Shown: positions 1 to 7,796, counted from the stretch's first letter. The stretch: 13,305 bases of DNA from Lysinibacillus pakistanensis (GCA_001312325.1 BBDJ01000054.1:1-13305); one strand, 5' to 3'. Notes: a model not told the origin generated them from the sequence alone. Numbers and translations: made by a program.

Positions 1-1
1 C

Positions 2-168
2 GCTCGGTCCCTTGGAAGAAACGCTCAGGTAAGGTTAAAAATAGCTCGGCTCCCAGAAGAAGCGCTCAGGTAGGACCCAAACTTGCTCGGTTCCCCCAAA
101 AAACTGCTCAGGTTCTTCAAGGAACTGCTCTGGTAGCCTCTATTATTGCTCAGGCAATAATGGAAATT
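2..168 (+). repeat. 21-bp periodic tandem array of GCTC(A)GG-headed units
   Basis: Eight unit heads start at 2, 23, 44, 64, 85, 106, 127 and 148, so the period is 21 bp with one 20-bp unit (44-63). The heads alternate: GCTCGG at 2, 44 and 85, GCTCAGG at 23, 64, 106 and 148, and GCTCTGG at 127. The rest of each unit is poorly conserved. Read on the + strand, units 4-8 form an open heptad-repeat frame (AQVGPKL, ARFPQKT, AQVLQGT, ALVASII, AQAIMEI) ending at TAA 178-180. Units 1-3 join that frame if one base is restored in the 20-bp unit. The array may continue to the left of the window. It is either a degenerate intergenic repeat or the 3' end of a repeat-coding gene; the sequence does not decide which. 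Confidence 0.75.
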
Positions 169-196
169 CAGCCTGGCTAAAGGCTTTATAATCACG

Positions 197-224
197 AAAA
201 CCCAAACAAGAGTGTTTGGGTTTT
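197..224. terminator. Bidirectional intrinsic terminator after guaC
   Basis: Perfect 12-bp inverted repeat, AAAACCCAAACA (197-208) and its complement (213-224), with loop AGAG. It lies 8 bp past the guaC stop codon and 17 bp past the TAA that closes the 21-bp array frame. The stem ends in AAAA/TTTT on both sides, so it can serve either strand. Confidence 0.8.
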
Positions 225-231
225 AGCAATA

Positions 232-1217
232 TTAATATACTTTATCGCCGTTAAAAATAGAGTTTTTCACAATAACATAGTCTACATTTCGAATGGCATC
301 TAGCTTGTTGCCACCTGCATAGGAAATAGAGGATTGAAGGTCTTGCTGCATTTCAATTAATGTATCCTTGATGCTGCCCTTGTGTTCAACGAACATTTTT
401 TTTGCCTTCCACATTTTTGCGTTCGCCTTTTTGGAATTCAGATGCAGAACCGAAGTATTCTTTGACAATTTTACCGTCAATTTCGATTGTTTCACCAGGT
501 GATTCTTCATGGCCAGCAAATAAAGATCCAATCATAACCATGGATGCGCCGAAGCGAACTGATTTTGCAATATCACCATGTGTGCGGATTCCTCCATCCG
601 CAATAATTGGCTTTGTAGCAGCCTTCGCGCACCAGCGTAATGCAGCTAACTGCCAGCCACCTGTACCAAAGCCTGTTTTAATTTTAGTAATACAAACTTT
701 ACCTGGTCCTATACCAACTTTTGTAGCATCTGCGCCAGCATTTTCTAATTCACGTACAGCTTCAGGTGTACCAACATTACCAGCAATGACAAAACTATTG
801 GGTAAGTATTTTTTTGATGTGTTGAATCATACGAATGACAGCATTAGAATGACCGTGAGCAATGTCAATTGTAATAAAATCGGGAACTAGATTAACAGCA
901 GCTAACTCCTCTATAAATGAATACTCTTCATCTTTTACTCCAACACTAATCGACGCGATAAGTCCACGTGCTTGCATATCTTTAATGAAATTCGCCCGAG
1001 TTTCAGGGTTGAAACGATGCATGATATAAAAGTAACCGTTTTCAGCAAGCTTCACAGCAAGACTTTCGTCGATAATTGTTTGCATGTTTGCAGGAACAAC
1101 AGGAAGTTTGAATGTATGTCCACCTAAAGTAACAGATGTATCACATTCAGAGCGACTTTCTACAATACATTTTGCGGGAATTAATTGAATATCCTCATAG
1201 TCAAATACGTTATCCAT
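232..1217 (-). CDS. guaC: GMP reductase GuaC (two single-base frameshifts as written)
   Basis: NADPH-dependent GMP reductase: converts GMP to IMP and ammonia in purine salvage, cytosolic, an IMPDH/GMPR-family TIM barrel. The start is ATG 1217 ([17 protein letters not shown]), with AGGAGTG 9-10 nt upstream. Reading on from there needs two corrections. The T7 run at 809-815 should be T6 (HIKK continues as [13 protein letters not shown]), and the T8 run at 396-403 should be T7 (NVEGKK continues as MFVEHKGS). The corrected protein is 327 aa, about the length of B. subtilis GuaC, which it resembles throughout. Visible landmarks are GNVGTPEAV, the active-site loop [15 protein letters not shown] with catalytic Cys about residue 175, and [10 protein letters not shown]. 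Recognition as GMPR rather than IMPDH rests on the short length without CBS domains and the C-terminal SSISYAGG segment. It is transcribed alone from the promoter at 1280-1308. Confidence 0.95.
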
Positions 1218-1279
1218 TCTATACACTCCTAAAATACGAATATTTTTAAATAATTGTTTTAAATCGTTCGTCATTTGGT

Positions 1280-1308
1280 AATTTACATGATTTTTGAGTA
1301 AATGTCAA
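1280..1308 (-). promoter_or_regulatory. Sigma-A promoter of guaC
   Basis: On the minus strand, a perfect -35 TTGACA (1303-1308), a 17-bp spacer and TAAATT as -10 (1280-1285). The expected start is near 1273, giving a leader of about 55 nt before the ATG. No purine riboswitch-like structure fits in so short a leader. Confidence 0.6.
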
Positions 1309-1388
1309 AGCTTTTATCATAATAAATAGAAAAACAGCAGAATAAGTGATAAAAGCGATACTATAATATAAGCAATTTTATTTAAAAT

Positions 1389-1418
1389 TTGTCATACCAT
1401 TTGATATCCATGTACAAT
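1389..1418 (+). promoter_or_regulatory. Sigma-A promoter of the first VOC gene
   Basis: TTGTCA (1389-1394) as -35, an 18-bp spacer and TACAAT (1413-1418) as -10, each five of six to consensus. It lies about 37 bp before the chosen ATG. The TTG inside the -35 box also opens a longer reading frame, but a promoter there argues against that start. Confidence 0.55.
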
Positions 1419-1454
1419 AGAATTGTTTCAGAAAATGACAAAGGAGTGTTGGAG

Positions 1455-1874
1455 ATGGCAGTAGAAGTGTATTTAATTTTTAATGGAAATTGTCGGGAGG
1501 CTGTAACGTTTTATGAGAAAGCTTTTAATACGGACAAGCCTGAAATTATGACCTTTGGAGATTCACCTCAAAATCCCAATTATCAATTACCAGAGGAAGC
1601 AAAAGATCTTGTCATGCATACACGACTTTCGATTTTTGATAGTACAGTAATGTTCTCAGATACATTCCCAGGGTCGCCATTCACACGTGGAAACAATGTT
1701 ACATTAGCTATTGTTTCTAGTGATGAAGAGAAGATGCGTAAAGCCTTTGAAAATCTGAAGGATGGTGGAAAGGTAAGTATGGAGCTACAAGAAACTTTTT
1801 GGAGTAAGTGCTATGGCTCGCTTACAGATAAATTCGGAATTGAATGGCAATTTAGTCATGAGGAAAATAAATAG
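1455..1874 (+). CDS. PhnB-like VOC family protein (glyoxalase fold)
   Basis: A 139-aa cytosolic protein of the vicinal-oxygen-chelate superfamily, PhnB/YjdN type (the family once misnamed 3-demethylubiquinone methyltransferase). The family signature is visible at the start: VEVYLIFNGNCREAVTFYEKAF, followed by a MHTRLSIFDSTVMFSD strand pair, a variable DTFPG loop, and FWSKCYGSLTDKFGIEWQF at the end. ATG 1455 is chosen because AAGGAG sits 8 nt upstream and the homologous fold begins right there. An upstream TTG (1389) would add 22 residues with no family match and would overlap the promoter. No frameshift. It is transcribed alone and is followed 17 nt later by a boxed inverted-repeat element. 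The substrate is unknown, and members of this family are rarely characterised. Confidence 0.85.
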   Translation: MAVEVYLIFNGNCREAVTFYEKAFNTDKPEIMTFGDSPQNPNYQLPEEAKDLVMHTRLSIFDSTVMFSDTFPGSPFTRGNNVTLAIVSSDEEKMRKAFENLKDGGKVSMELQETFWSKCYGSLTDKFGIEWQFSHEENK

Positions 1875-1891
1875 TAAAAAAAAGTATTAGA

Positions 1892-2016
1892 GGCTGGGAC
1901 ATAAGTAAACTTTCAAAGTAAAATTTAAATATTTCAAATCAGAAAAGCGCGAGAATCAACGTTTTTAAAATTTGTTTCTCGTGCTTTTTAAGATTTTGAC
2001 CTGTTATGTCCCAGTC
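1892..2016 (+). repeat. GGCTGGGACA-boxed inverted-repeat element, copy 1
   Basis: The outer arms are 13 bp: GGCTGGGACATAA (1892-1904) and TTATGTCCCAGTC (2004-2016). A second 13-bp stem lies inside: AAAAGCGCGAGAA (1943-1955) with TTCTCGTGCTTTT (1976-1988). Each stem has one non-Watson-Crick position (1893/2015 and 1949/1982), and both are G-U pairs only if the + strand is the RNA. That fits transcription as the 3' end of the preceding VOC gene. The same boxes recur at 2771-2974. Confidence 0.75.
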
Positions 2017-2143
2017 ATTTATACGAAAATTACCAGAACGTTATTCAGTTTACAACCTCTATTTTCTAAAAATAATAACTGTCCCTTAAAACTTCTATAA
2101 AAGTGGACAATTATGTAAAACTCTACAGAAATAATTGGCCTTT

Positions 2144-2616
2144 TTAATTAGTAAACACTCCTACAAAACCATCATCATTGCCGTTATTAACCAGTTTTAA
2201 ATCCTCAAATTGATTCTTTTTTTTACTTTCTATAAGGAATAGTGTTTTTTTCATTTGTAATACTTCCTTCTGTAGTTGTATAAGAAAGGGTTAGGGTTTT
2301 CTTTTTCTTATCAAATTTAAATGAGTAATCAGTGTAATTCCTAGTGTTTGAATTTATCAGAATATAAGTTTTATTCTTATTATTGTAAGCGTAAATACCA
2401 TCTTTTAACTCATCTCCAAAGACGTTAAGAACCTTTTTATTATCATCGTGATTAACATCCAGTTCTAGTACTCTTAAATTTTCAAATTTCATTTTTTTCT
2501 GAAATAATAATTTCAGGGTTTCTCTCATCGTGTTCAATACTTATACCGTTGCTACAAGCTGTTTGCGTAAACAATAGTCCAATTAACACACAAAAAATGA
2601 ACCTCTTTTTCACCAC
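2144..2616 (-). CDS. Small putative lipoprotein, function unknown (two frameshifts as written)
   Basis: I do not recognise a family. The start is one of two tandem GTG codons (2614-2616 or 2611-2613), with GAAGGTG 7 nt upstream. It opens with a lysine/arginine pair and a hydrophobic stretch ending at a cysteine (KKRFIFCVLIGLLFTQTACS). This is a lipoprotein signal peptide with an imperfect lipobox, since Q rather than L stands at -3. Two A runs on the coding strand need one base removed: T7 at 2492-2498 (SEKMKFENL then follows) and T7 at 2245-2251. The second correction replaces a spurious short end (IPYRK) with TLFLIESKKKNQFEDLKLV and so on to TAA 2144-2146. The corrected protein is 156 aa, lysine- and asparagine-rich, with beta-strand-like segments such as KTYILINSN and KTLTLSYTTT. 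It is a single gene convergent with the upstream VOC gene. A TATAAT at 2651-2656 (minus) could be its -10, but no good -35 was seen. Confidence 0.6.
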
Positions 2617-2770
2617 TTTAATTCACCTTCTTTCTTGGTTACTTCAAACAATTATACAATAAATAAAACCATTATATACAAATATTGTAATTTACTATAC
2701 ACTAGAGTATGCACTTTTAAATATGGGGTAAGTTGTCAAACGTGATATCGTTAACACTAATCAAGCTAGG

Positions 2771-2974
2771 ATAGAGGCTGGGACAAAACCTCAATACTTT
2801 TCTGGGCTTTAATTTAGATGAAAAGAAGGGACACCTTCTGATAAAATTAAAGCCACCACACAATAAATGTGTTCTTATGTTTAAAAAAATGGAATCACCA
2901 AGAAAAAAGAGAAATCGGATGACATCGATTTCTCTTTTTTTAGATATGAGCAGCTAGTATGTCCCAGTCTCTAT
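2771..2974 (+). repeat. GGCTGGGACA-boxed inverted-repeat element, copy 2
   Basis: The outer arms are 15 bp: ATAGAGGCTGGGACA (2771-2785) and TGTCCCAGTCTCTAT (2960-2974). Their single mismatch is at the same box position as in copy 1 and is again G-U on the + strand. Inside are an 11-bp perfect stem GGCTTTAATTT (2805-2815)/AAATTAAAGCC (2844-2854) that encloses AGAAGG/CCTTCT (2824-2829/2834-2839), and then a 15-bp stem at 2903-2940. The interior is unrelated to copy 1. A T run (2975-2981) follows the right arm. It fills the gap between the lipoprotein gene's upstream region and the end of the first chemoreceptor gene. Confidence 0.75.
2903..2940. terminator. Terminator hairpin inside boxed element copy 2
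   Basis: A perfect 15-bp stem (2903-2917 with 2926-2940) and an 8-nt loop GATGACAT. The arms carry A6 and T6 runs, so a U tract follows the stem on either strand. On the minus strand it is the first strong terminator after the first chemoreceptor gene, whose stop codon lies 38 bp upstream. Confidence 0.75.
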
Positions 2975-2978
2975 TTTT

Positions 2979-4923
2979 TTAATATTTAAATTGGTTTACA
3001 AAGCCTTGGAGCTCATCAGCCATATCGAGTAGTGCTTTTGCAGCAGAGGCGATATCCTGCATTGAGGATAATGTTTGCTCGGTAGATGCAGCGACTTCCT
3101 CAGATGCGGCAGCATTTAGCTTAGCATGATCAGAAAGCTCAATTGCAGTAGCGGAAACTTCTTCGACCACTGCAGACATTTGCTGTGTTGATGCAGAGAT
3201 ATCCTCCATTTTTGGTGCAATACTTCTTAGGCTTGCGATAATACTCTCGAATTTCGTACTTGTGTCTTCGGAAAGTTTTAGACCATCCTGAACGTCTACG
3301 GATGCCTTTGTCATGGTTTGAACAGAATTCGCTGTGTCCTGTTGAATACCAGTAATTAGCGTAGAAATTTGCTCTGCCGATTGATGGGATTGCTCTGCTA
3401 GTTTTCGAACCTCATCAGCAACTACCGCAAAGCCTTTTCCGTGTTCACCTGCACGTGCTGCTTCTATAGCTGCGTTCAATGCAAGTAGGTTGGTTTGGTC
3501 TGAAATTGCACTAATAATTTCAATAATAGAGCCAATTTCCTTTGTTCGATCATAAAGTGTTTTAATCATAGCATCTGATTGTGCAACAGATTCGTGAATA
3601 GAACCATTTGGTTAACCGTTTGCTGTACTGATTGACCGCCTTCTTCAGCCAAATTGATAGCGTGGCTAGATAGGTCTAGGACCTGCATAGAGCTATCGGC
3701 AACCTCGACCACTCCTTTAGCTATCTCCTCGATAGAAATTGCATTTTGTTCAATACTCGATGTTTGTTTTTCTGTACTAATAGCCACTTGTTGCATCGCT
3801 TCCGTCACCTGCTCTGAAGTAGCAATATTTTGTTCCGCATTAGCAGATAGATCTTGTGCTGACTTTTGAACATGCTCGGCACTCTGATTGACATTGCGGA
3901 TTAATTTTTTTTAAGTTCACCTTCATGGATATGAAGGCTTCACCTAGTTGACCAATCTCATCTTTCGTGTGTACTTCAATATACTCTGTTAAATCGCCAT
4001 CACTAATTTTTAATGCGCTATTTTGAAGGAGTTTAAGCGGTTTAACAATAGACTTGATCATGTAAAGCATGAATATTAGACCTATAATTATTGAAAAGAG
4101 AGTAATAACTAAAATAATTTTAAAAGTTGAAGTAGCGGCATTTGTAGCCTCAGCCGTAAACATCGTACCAATAACCTTCCAGCCCGTTAGTTTATTTGTG
4201 ACAAACTGTAAGTGGCGGTCATTTTCAACTATTGTTCCTTTCTCCTGCTCATAAACCTTCGAAATATAGCTTTCTGTTGCTTCAGAACCGCTCTCTTTAT
4301 CTCGCTGAGAAACATATAGCTTATCTTTATCTATTAGGGAAGCAAATCCTGTTTCTCCAATACGAGCGTCCTCTGTAATTGCACCTAGCACAGAGATATT
4401 AAAATCTAACGCAATTACCCCAGATCCATCCGGAAGAGTCTGCATAACTGAAATAACCATGTTATTTGTTGATTTTGATATATAGGGTGAAGTAATGGTA
4501 ACTTGTCCTTTGTTAGCGACTGCTTCTTTATACCAAGATCGTTCACGTGGATCATAGTCACTTTCATACTCATGAACAGGCTCATCTATTATTCTGCCAT
4601 CCGCAGTACCTATATAAAGTAATTCAACCTCTGGGTGTGTATTTATATATTCTTGGAAAAGACCCTTTAGTTCATTGTTTTTTTTCTCCCGATAAATAAG
4701 TTTGATCTACTTTTTTTGCAAAGTATTCGATATCCAATACTTTAGGAGCAATGGTATTTGTAATATTGGTATTTAGCATGCGTACGCTTTCTGTAGCACT
4801 TGCTTGTTGCTCCTTTAGAATTTGGCTTTTTGTACTTTTGAAGGAGGTGTATCCGATTAATAGAGTTGGAACGAGAAGTATGGCTAAAATTAAAATTTAT
4901 TTTCGTAAGCTGATTCGTTTCAT
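2979..4923 (-). CDS. Methyl-accepting chemotaxis protein, dCache type, paralog 1 (disrupted as written)
   Basis: Transmembrane chemoreceptor that signals to CheA/CheW. The start is ATG 4923 (MKRISLRK), with AAGGGGG 9 nt upstream. The corrected length is 647 aa. In order: TM1 about 9-28 (LLVPTLLIG), an extracellular dCache domain to about 265 with the pocket motif YDPRERSWY (4530-4556), TM2 about 267-288, HAMP about 289-340 ([19 protein letters not shown]), and the cytoplasmic signalling coiled coil with the invariant hairpin tip [20 protein letters not shown]. It ends FVNQFKY, with no CheR/CheB pentapeptide. Defects as written: in-frame TAA at codon 9 (4897-4899), one extra base in T8 runs at 4678-4685 and 3905-3912, and one base missing near 3602 (QMV should run on into SIHESV). 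It is about equally long and colinear with paralog 2 (5234-7182). Probably transcribed alone. Confidence 0.9.
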
Positions 4924-4993
4924 AGATAAATTCCCCCTTATAACAATATTTTTATATATGAATAAATTGAACTACCAAAATGTTATTTGTCTT

Positions 4994-5022
4994 ATTTTAT
5001 CAGAAAAACGTATAATTGTATG
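4994..5022 (-). promoter_or_regulatory. Extended -10 promoter of chemoreceptor paralog 1
   Basis: On the minus strand TGATAAAATAAG (4991-5002) contains an extended -10, TG-A-TAAAAT (-10 at 4994-4999). The same 12-mer lies before paralog 2 at nearly the same distance from the start codon (68 versus 70 nt). The -35 is weak (CATACA at 5017-5022, 17-bp spacer). No sigma-D (TAAA...GCCGATAT) promoter was found. Confidence 0.45.
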
Positions 5023-5193
5023 TAATATATTGGAATTTGTTAATGTTTTTCCACTTATAAACTGCTTCACTGATAGTTCAAATGTTTTAATCTGATTCTA
5101 AAAGTAAAATGAATTTAAATCAATGAAATGATCTAAAATGTCAGAAAATTTAAACTTCTGTGTAGATAAATTTAAGCTATACAAAAATAAAAA

Positions 5194-5222
5194 TCTGAGC
5201 TCAATCGTATGTTGAGCTCAGA
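5194..5222 (-). terminator. Intrinsic terminator of chemoreceptor paralog 2
   Basis: A perfect 11-bp stem TCTGAGCTCAA (5194-5204)/TTGAGCTCAGA (5212-5222) with a 7-nt loop. On the minus strand TTTTTATTTTTG follows directly, 12 bp past the stop codon. It separates the two chemoreceptor genes. The rest of the 310-bp gap (about 5044-5190) holds only AT-rich sequence in which I see no gene. Confidence 0.9.
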
Positions 5223-5233
5223 CGTATGAATCA

Positions 5234-7182
5234 TCAATATTTAAAACGGCCTACATAGCCCTGTAATTCATCAGCCATATCAAGTAGTACTTTAGCAGCG
5301 TTAGCCATTTCTTGCATGGAGGATAATGTTTGTTCTGTAGATGCAGCCACTTCTTCAGATGCAGCAGCATTTAATTTAGCATGGTCTGTTAGCTCAATAG
5401 CTGTTGCAGAGACTTCTTCAACAACTGCAGACATTTCCTGTGCAGAGGCAGATATATCCTCCATCTTCGGAGCCATTTCCCGTAAGCTTGTCATAATATG
5501 TGCAAACTTTTTACTTGTATCTTCTGTGAGCTGTAAGCCATCCTGCACATCTGTAGAAGCCTTTATCATTGTTTGTACTGATTTGGCAGTCTCTTGCTGA
5601 ATACCTGTAATTAGCTCAGAAATTTGTTTTGCTGAATGCTGTGATTGTTCAGCTAATTTTCGAACTTCATCTGCAACTACGGCAAAGCCTTTTCCGTGCT
5701 CTCCTGCTCGGGCAGCTTCGATAGCAGCATTTAAGGCAAGAAGGTTTGTTTGATCAGAAATTGCGCTAATAATTTCTAATATAGAGCCAATTTCTTTTGT
5801 TCGGTCATAGAGTGATTTTATCATTCTATCTGATAGAGCTACAGATTCGTGAATGGAATGCATTTGCTGAACCGTTTGATCTACAGAATGACCACCTTCC
5901 TCTGCCAATTGAATAGCATAGCTAGTGAGATCTGAAACTTGCATAGAGCTATCTGCGACCTCAACCACTCCCTTAGCAATTTCCTCAACTGATATTGCGT
6001 TCTGGTCAATTCCCGTTGTTTGTTTCTCTGACTGATAGCCACCTGTTGCATCGCCTCTGTCACCTGCTCAGAAGCAGCAATATTTTGCTCTGCATTGGCG
6101 GATAAACCTTGTGCAGCAGCTTGTACATGCTGAGAGCTTTGATCAACATTACGTATTAAAGATTTTAAACTTACCTTCATAGAGACAAAGGCTTCAGCCA
6201 GTTGACCAATCTCATCCTTAGAATGAATATCAATAAACTCTGTTAAATCACCTTCACTAATTGTTACAGCACTTTGTTTCAGTCGATTAATTGGATTAAC
6301 TATGGATTTAATCATATAAAGCATAAAGATAATACCAACACTTATTGAAACAGCGGTGATTATTAAGTTCATATTAAAGGTGGAGGCGGCAGCTTAGAGG
6401 CCTCGGCAGTAAACATTGTGCCAACAATCTTCCATCCTGTTAGCTTATTAGTAACAAATTGTAGCTGCTTATTTGATTCTCTTACTGTTCCACTATCTTG
6501 TTCATATATTTTTTTTGATATAGCTTTCAGTTGCCTCTGAGCCACTTTCGTTCTTCTGGTCAGCAATATATACCTGATGGCTATCTAAAAGGGAGGCAAA
6601 ACCAGTTTTCCCAATGCGTATATCATTTGTGATGGTACGAAGGGTGGAAATGTTTAAATCTAATCCAATTACGCCAGAGCTGTCTGGTAAAGCTTGTGTA
6701 ATTGTTATGACAATGTCGCCTGTAGCTTGAGAAATGTATGGTGCAGTGATGGACACCTGGTCATTATTTTCTAGAGCTTGCTTGTACCATGGTCTGGTAA
6801 GTAAATCAAAGTCATCTTGATATACTTGCGTAGGTTCATCTAATAACCGACCATCTGCCGTTCCTAGATAGATGAGCTCTACCTCGGGGTGCATATTGAT
6901 ATATTCTCGGAAAAGCGTCTTTAGTTCTGGTTCTTTATCTACTTGTGTATAGGATTTATTCAGCTTTTTGGAGAAGTATTGGATATCTTTTATTTTTGGA
7001 TCAATGGTGTTTGTAATATTCGTATTAAGCATGCGTATACTCTCGGCTGTGCTTGCTTGTTGTTCTTTTAAAATTTGCTGTTCGGCACTCTGGTAAGAAA
7101 TAATGCCAATTAATAGTGTTGGGACGAGAAGCATTGCTAAAAATGAAAAAATGAGCTTTTTCCTTATACTTAGTTGTTTCAC
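5234..7182 (-). CDS. Methyl-accepting chemotaxis protein, dCache type, paralog 2 (frameshifted as written)
   Basis: Chemoreceptor with the same architecture as paralog 1. The start is GTG 7182 ([14 protein letters not shown]), with GAGTGAGGAT about 8 nt upstream. The corrected length is 649 aa. TM1 covers [12 protein letters not shown]. The dCache domain carries FDLLTRPWY (6784-6810), where the first motif position is Phe instead of the Tyr in paralog 1. TM2 ([13 protein letters not shown]) is followed by HAMP ([19 protein letters not shown]) and a signalling domain with the same hairpin tip. Frame repairs needed: remove one base from T8 at 6509-6516 ([14 protein letters not shown]), restore one base near 6393/6394 (EAS then Asn/Lys, AAASTFNMN), and restore one near 6030/6031 (VAIS, one residue, [10 protein letters not shown]). 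Each repair reproduces the register of paralog 1. It has its own promoter and terminator. Confidence 0.92.
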
Positions 7183-7254
7183 TTAAATTATCCTCACTCT
7201 TATATTATAGTTGTATACTTTTCCGCAATAGGTAAAGAATAGACTAACTAGCTT

Positions 7255-7282
7255 ATTTTATCAAAAATAAATTAAATGTTAA
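7255..7282 (-). promoter_or_regulatory. Sigma-A promoter of chemoreceptor paralog 2
   Basis: On the minus strand TTAACA (7277-7282), a 16-bp spacer ending in TGA, and TAAAAT (7255-7260), so a good -35 plus an extended -10. TGGAAAAAC just upstream (7285-7293) is also found upstream of paralog 1 (5045-5053). Confidence 0.6.
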
Positions 7283-7398
7283 GCGTTTTTCCATAAATGC
7301 TTTTTTTATCAGAATGTTTACAGTAATATTACTCATGAGTGAACATAGAAAGCTTACAATTGTTGTATACTAATGTTCAAAAGAGGAGGGGATTGTTC

Positions 7399-7773
7399 AT
7401 GATTAAACAAATTGGACAAGTCATGATATATGTAAATGACCAGGATGCAGCCGTTAAGTTTTGGACAGAAAAAATCGGCTTTGTGGTAGTTGATGAACGG
7501 GAAGAGGAAGGAATACGAACAATTGAAATTGCTCCAACGAAAGAAGCTCAAACGACTTTCGTTCTCCACAACAAAGAAATTATTGCAAAAATGCAGCCTG
7601 AATTGAATTTAGGGACACCGTCGATTATGTTTTACGCTGATCATATAGAAGATCTGTATCAGGATTTTCAGGAAAAGGGTGTTATAGTAGGGGATTTAAT
7701 AATGATGCCAATGGGGAGAGTATTTAATTTTGCTGATCATGAAGATAATTATTTCGCATTAGTTGAAAAATAA
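7399..7773 (+). CDS. Glyoxalase/bleomycin-resistance-like VOC protein
   Basis: A 124-aa cytosolic VOC-superfamily protein (PF00903-like). It has the typical opening IGQVMIYVNDQDAAVKFWTE, in which strand 1 leads to a helix carrying the FW pair, then KIGFVVVDE. A second half starts around SIMFYADHIEDLYQDF and closes with GRVFNFADHEDNYFALVE. The ATG at 7399 is chosen over an upstream in-frame start (7339) because AGGAGG stands 9 nt before it and the fold begins there. Possible metal ligands are Gln7 in strand 1 and the Glu near the C-terminus, but the first-strand His common in glyoxalase I is absent. I do not assign a substrate; enzyme or drug-binding roles are both possible. It is transcribed alone and divergent from the chemoreceptor gene. 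Intact frame. Confidence 0.82.
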   Translation: MIKQIGQVMIYVNDQDAAVKFWTEKIGFVVVDEREEEGIRTIEIAPTKEAQTTFVLHNKEIIAKMQPELNLGTPSIMFYADHIEDLYQDFQEKGVIVGDLIMMPMGRVFNFADHEDNYFALVEK

Positions 7774-7796
7774 ATAACAGTTTCGACTACTACCTC

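Noticed and set aside
402..890. Plus-strand open frame of 162 codons
   Set aside because: It is antisense to the middle of guaC, whose corrected minus-strand frame covers this stretch with clear GMP reductase motifs.
1389..1454. Longer TTG start for the first VOC gene
   Set aside because: It overlaps a good -35 box, has no ribosome site and adds residues outside the fold; ATG 1455 has AAGGAG at proper spacing.
2115..2142. Imperfect inverted repeat around CAATTAT as a terminator for the lipoprotein gene
   Set aside because: The two 10-nt arms (GGACAATTAT and ATAATTGGCC) have a mismatch, the loop is long and no T run follows on the minus strand, so I could not support it as a terminator. The rest of 2017-2143 shows nothing else.
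1892..2974. The two GGCTGGGACA elements as ends of one insertion sequence
   Set aside because: Each copy has its own complete pair of inverted boxes, and the DNA between them encodes the lipoprotein, not a transposase.
4751..5095. Plus-strand open frame across the first chemoreceptor start and promoter
   Set aside because: No ribosome site, composition follows the AT-rich intergenic DNA, and it runs antisense to TM1.
5316..5600. Plus-strand open frame inside the second chemoreceptor gene (similar frames at 3654-3869 and 4069-4254)
   Set aside because: Shadows of the Ala/Ser/Glu-rich coiled coil and membrane segments on the other strand; no ribosome sites.
2979..7182. Chemoreceptor region as a cluster of decayed pseudogenes
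   Set aside because: All breaks are single-base, mostly in homopolymers, and repairs give two nearly equal-length proteins with every invariant residue of the signalling tip intact.
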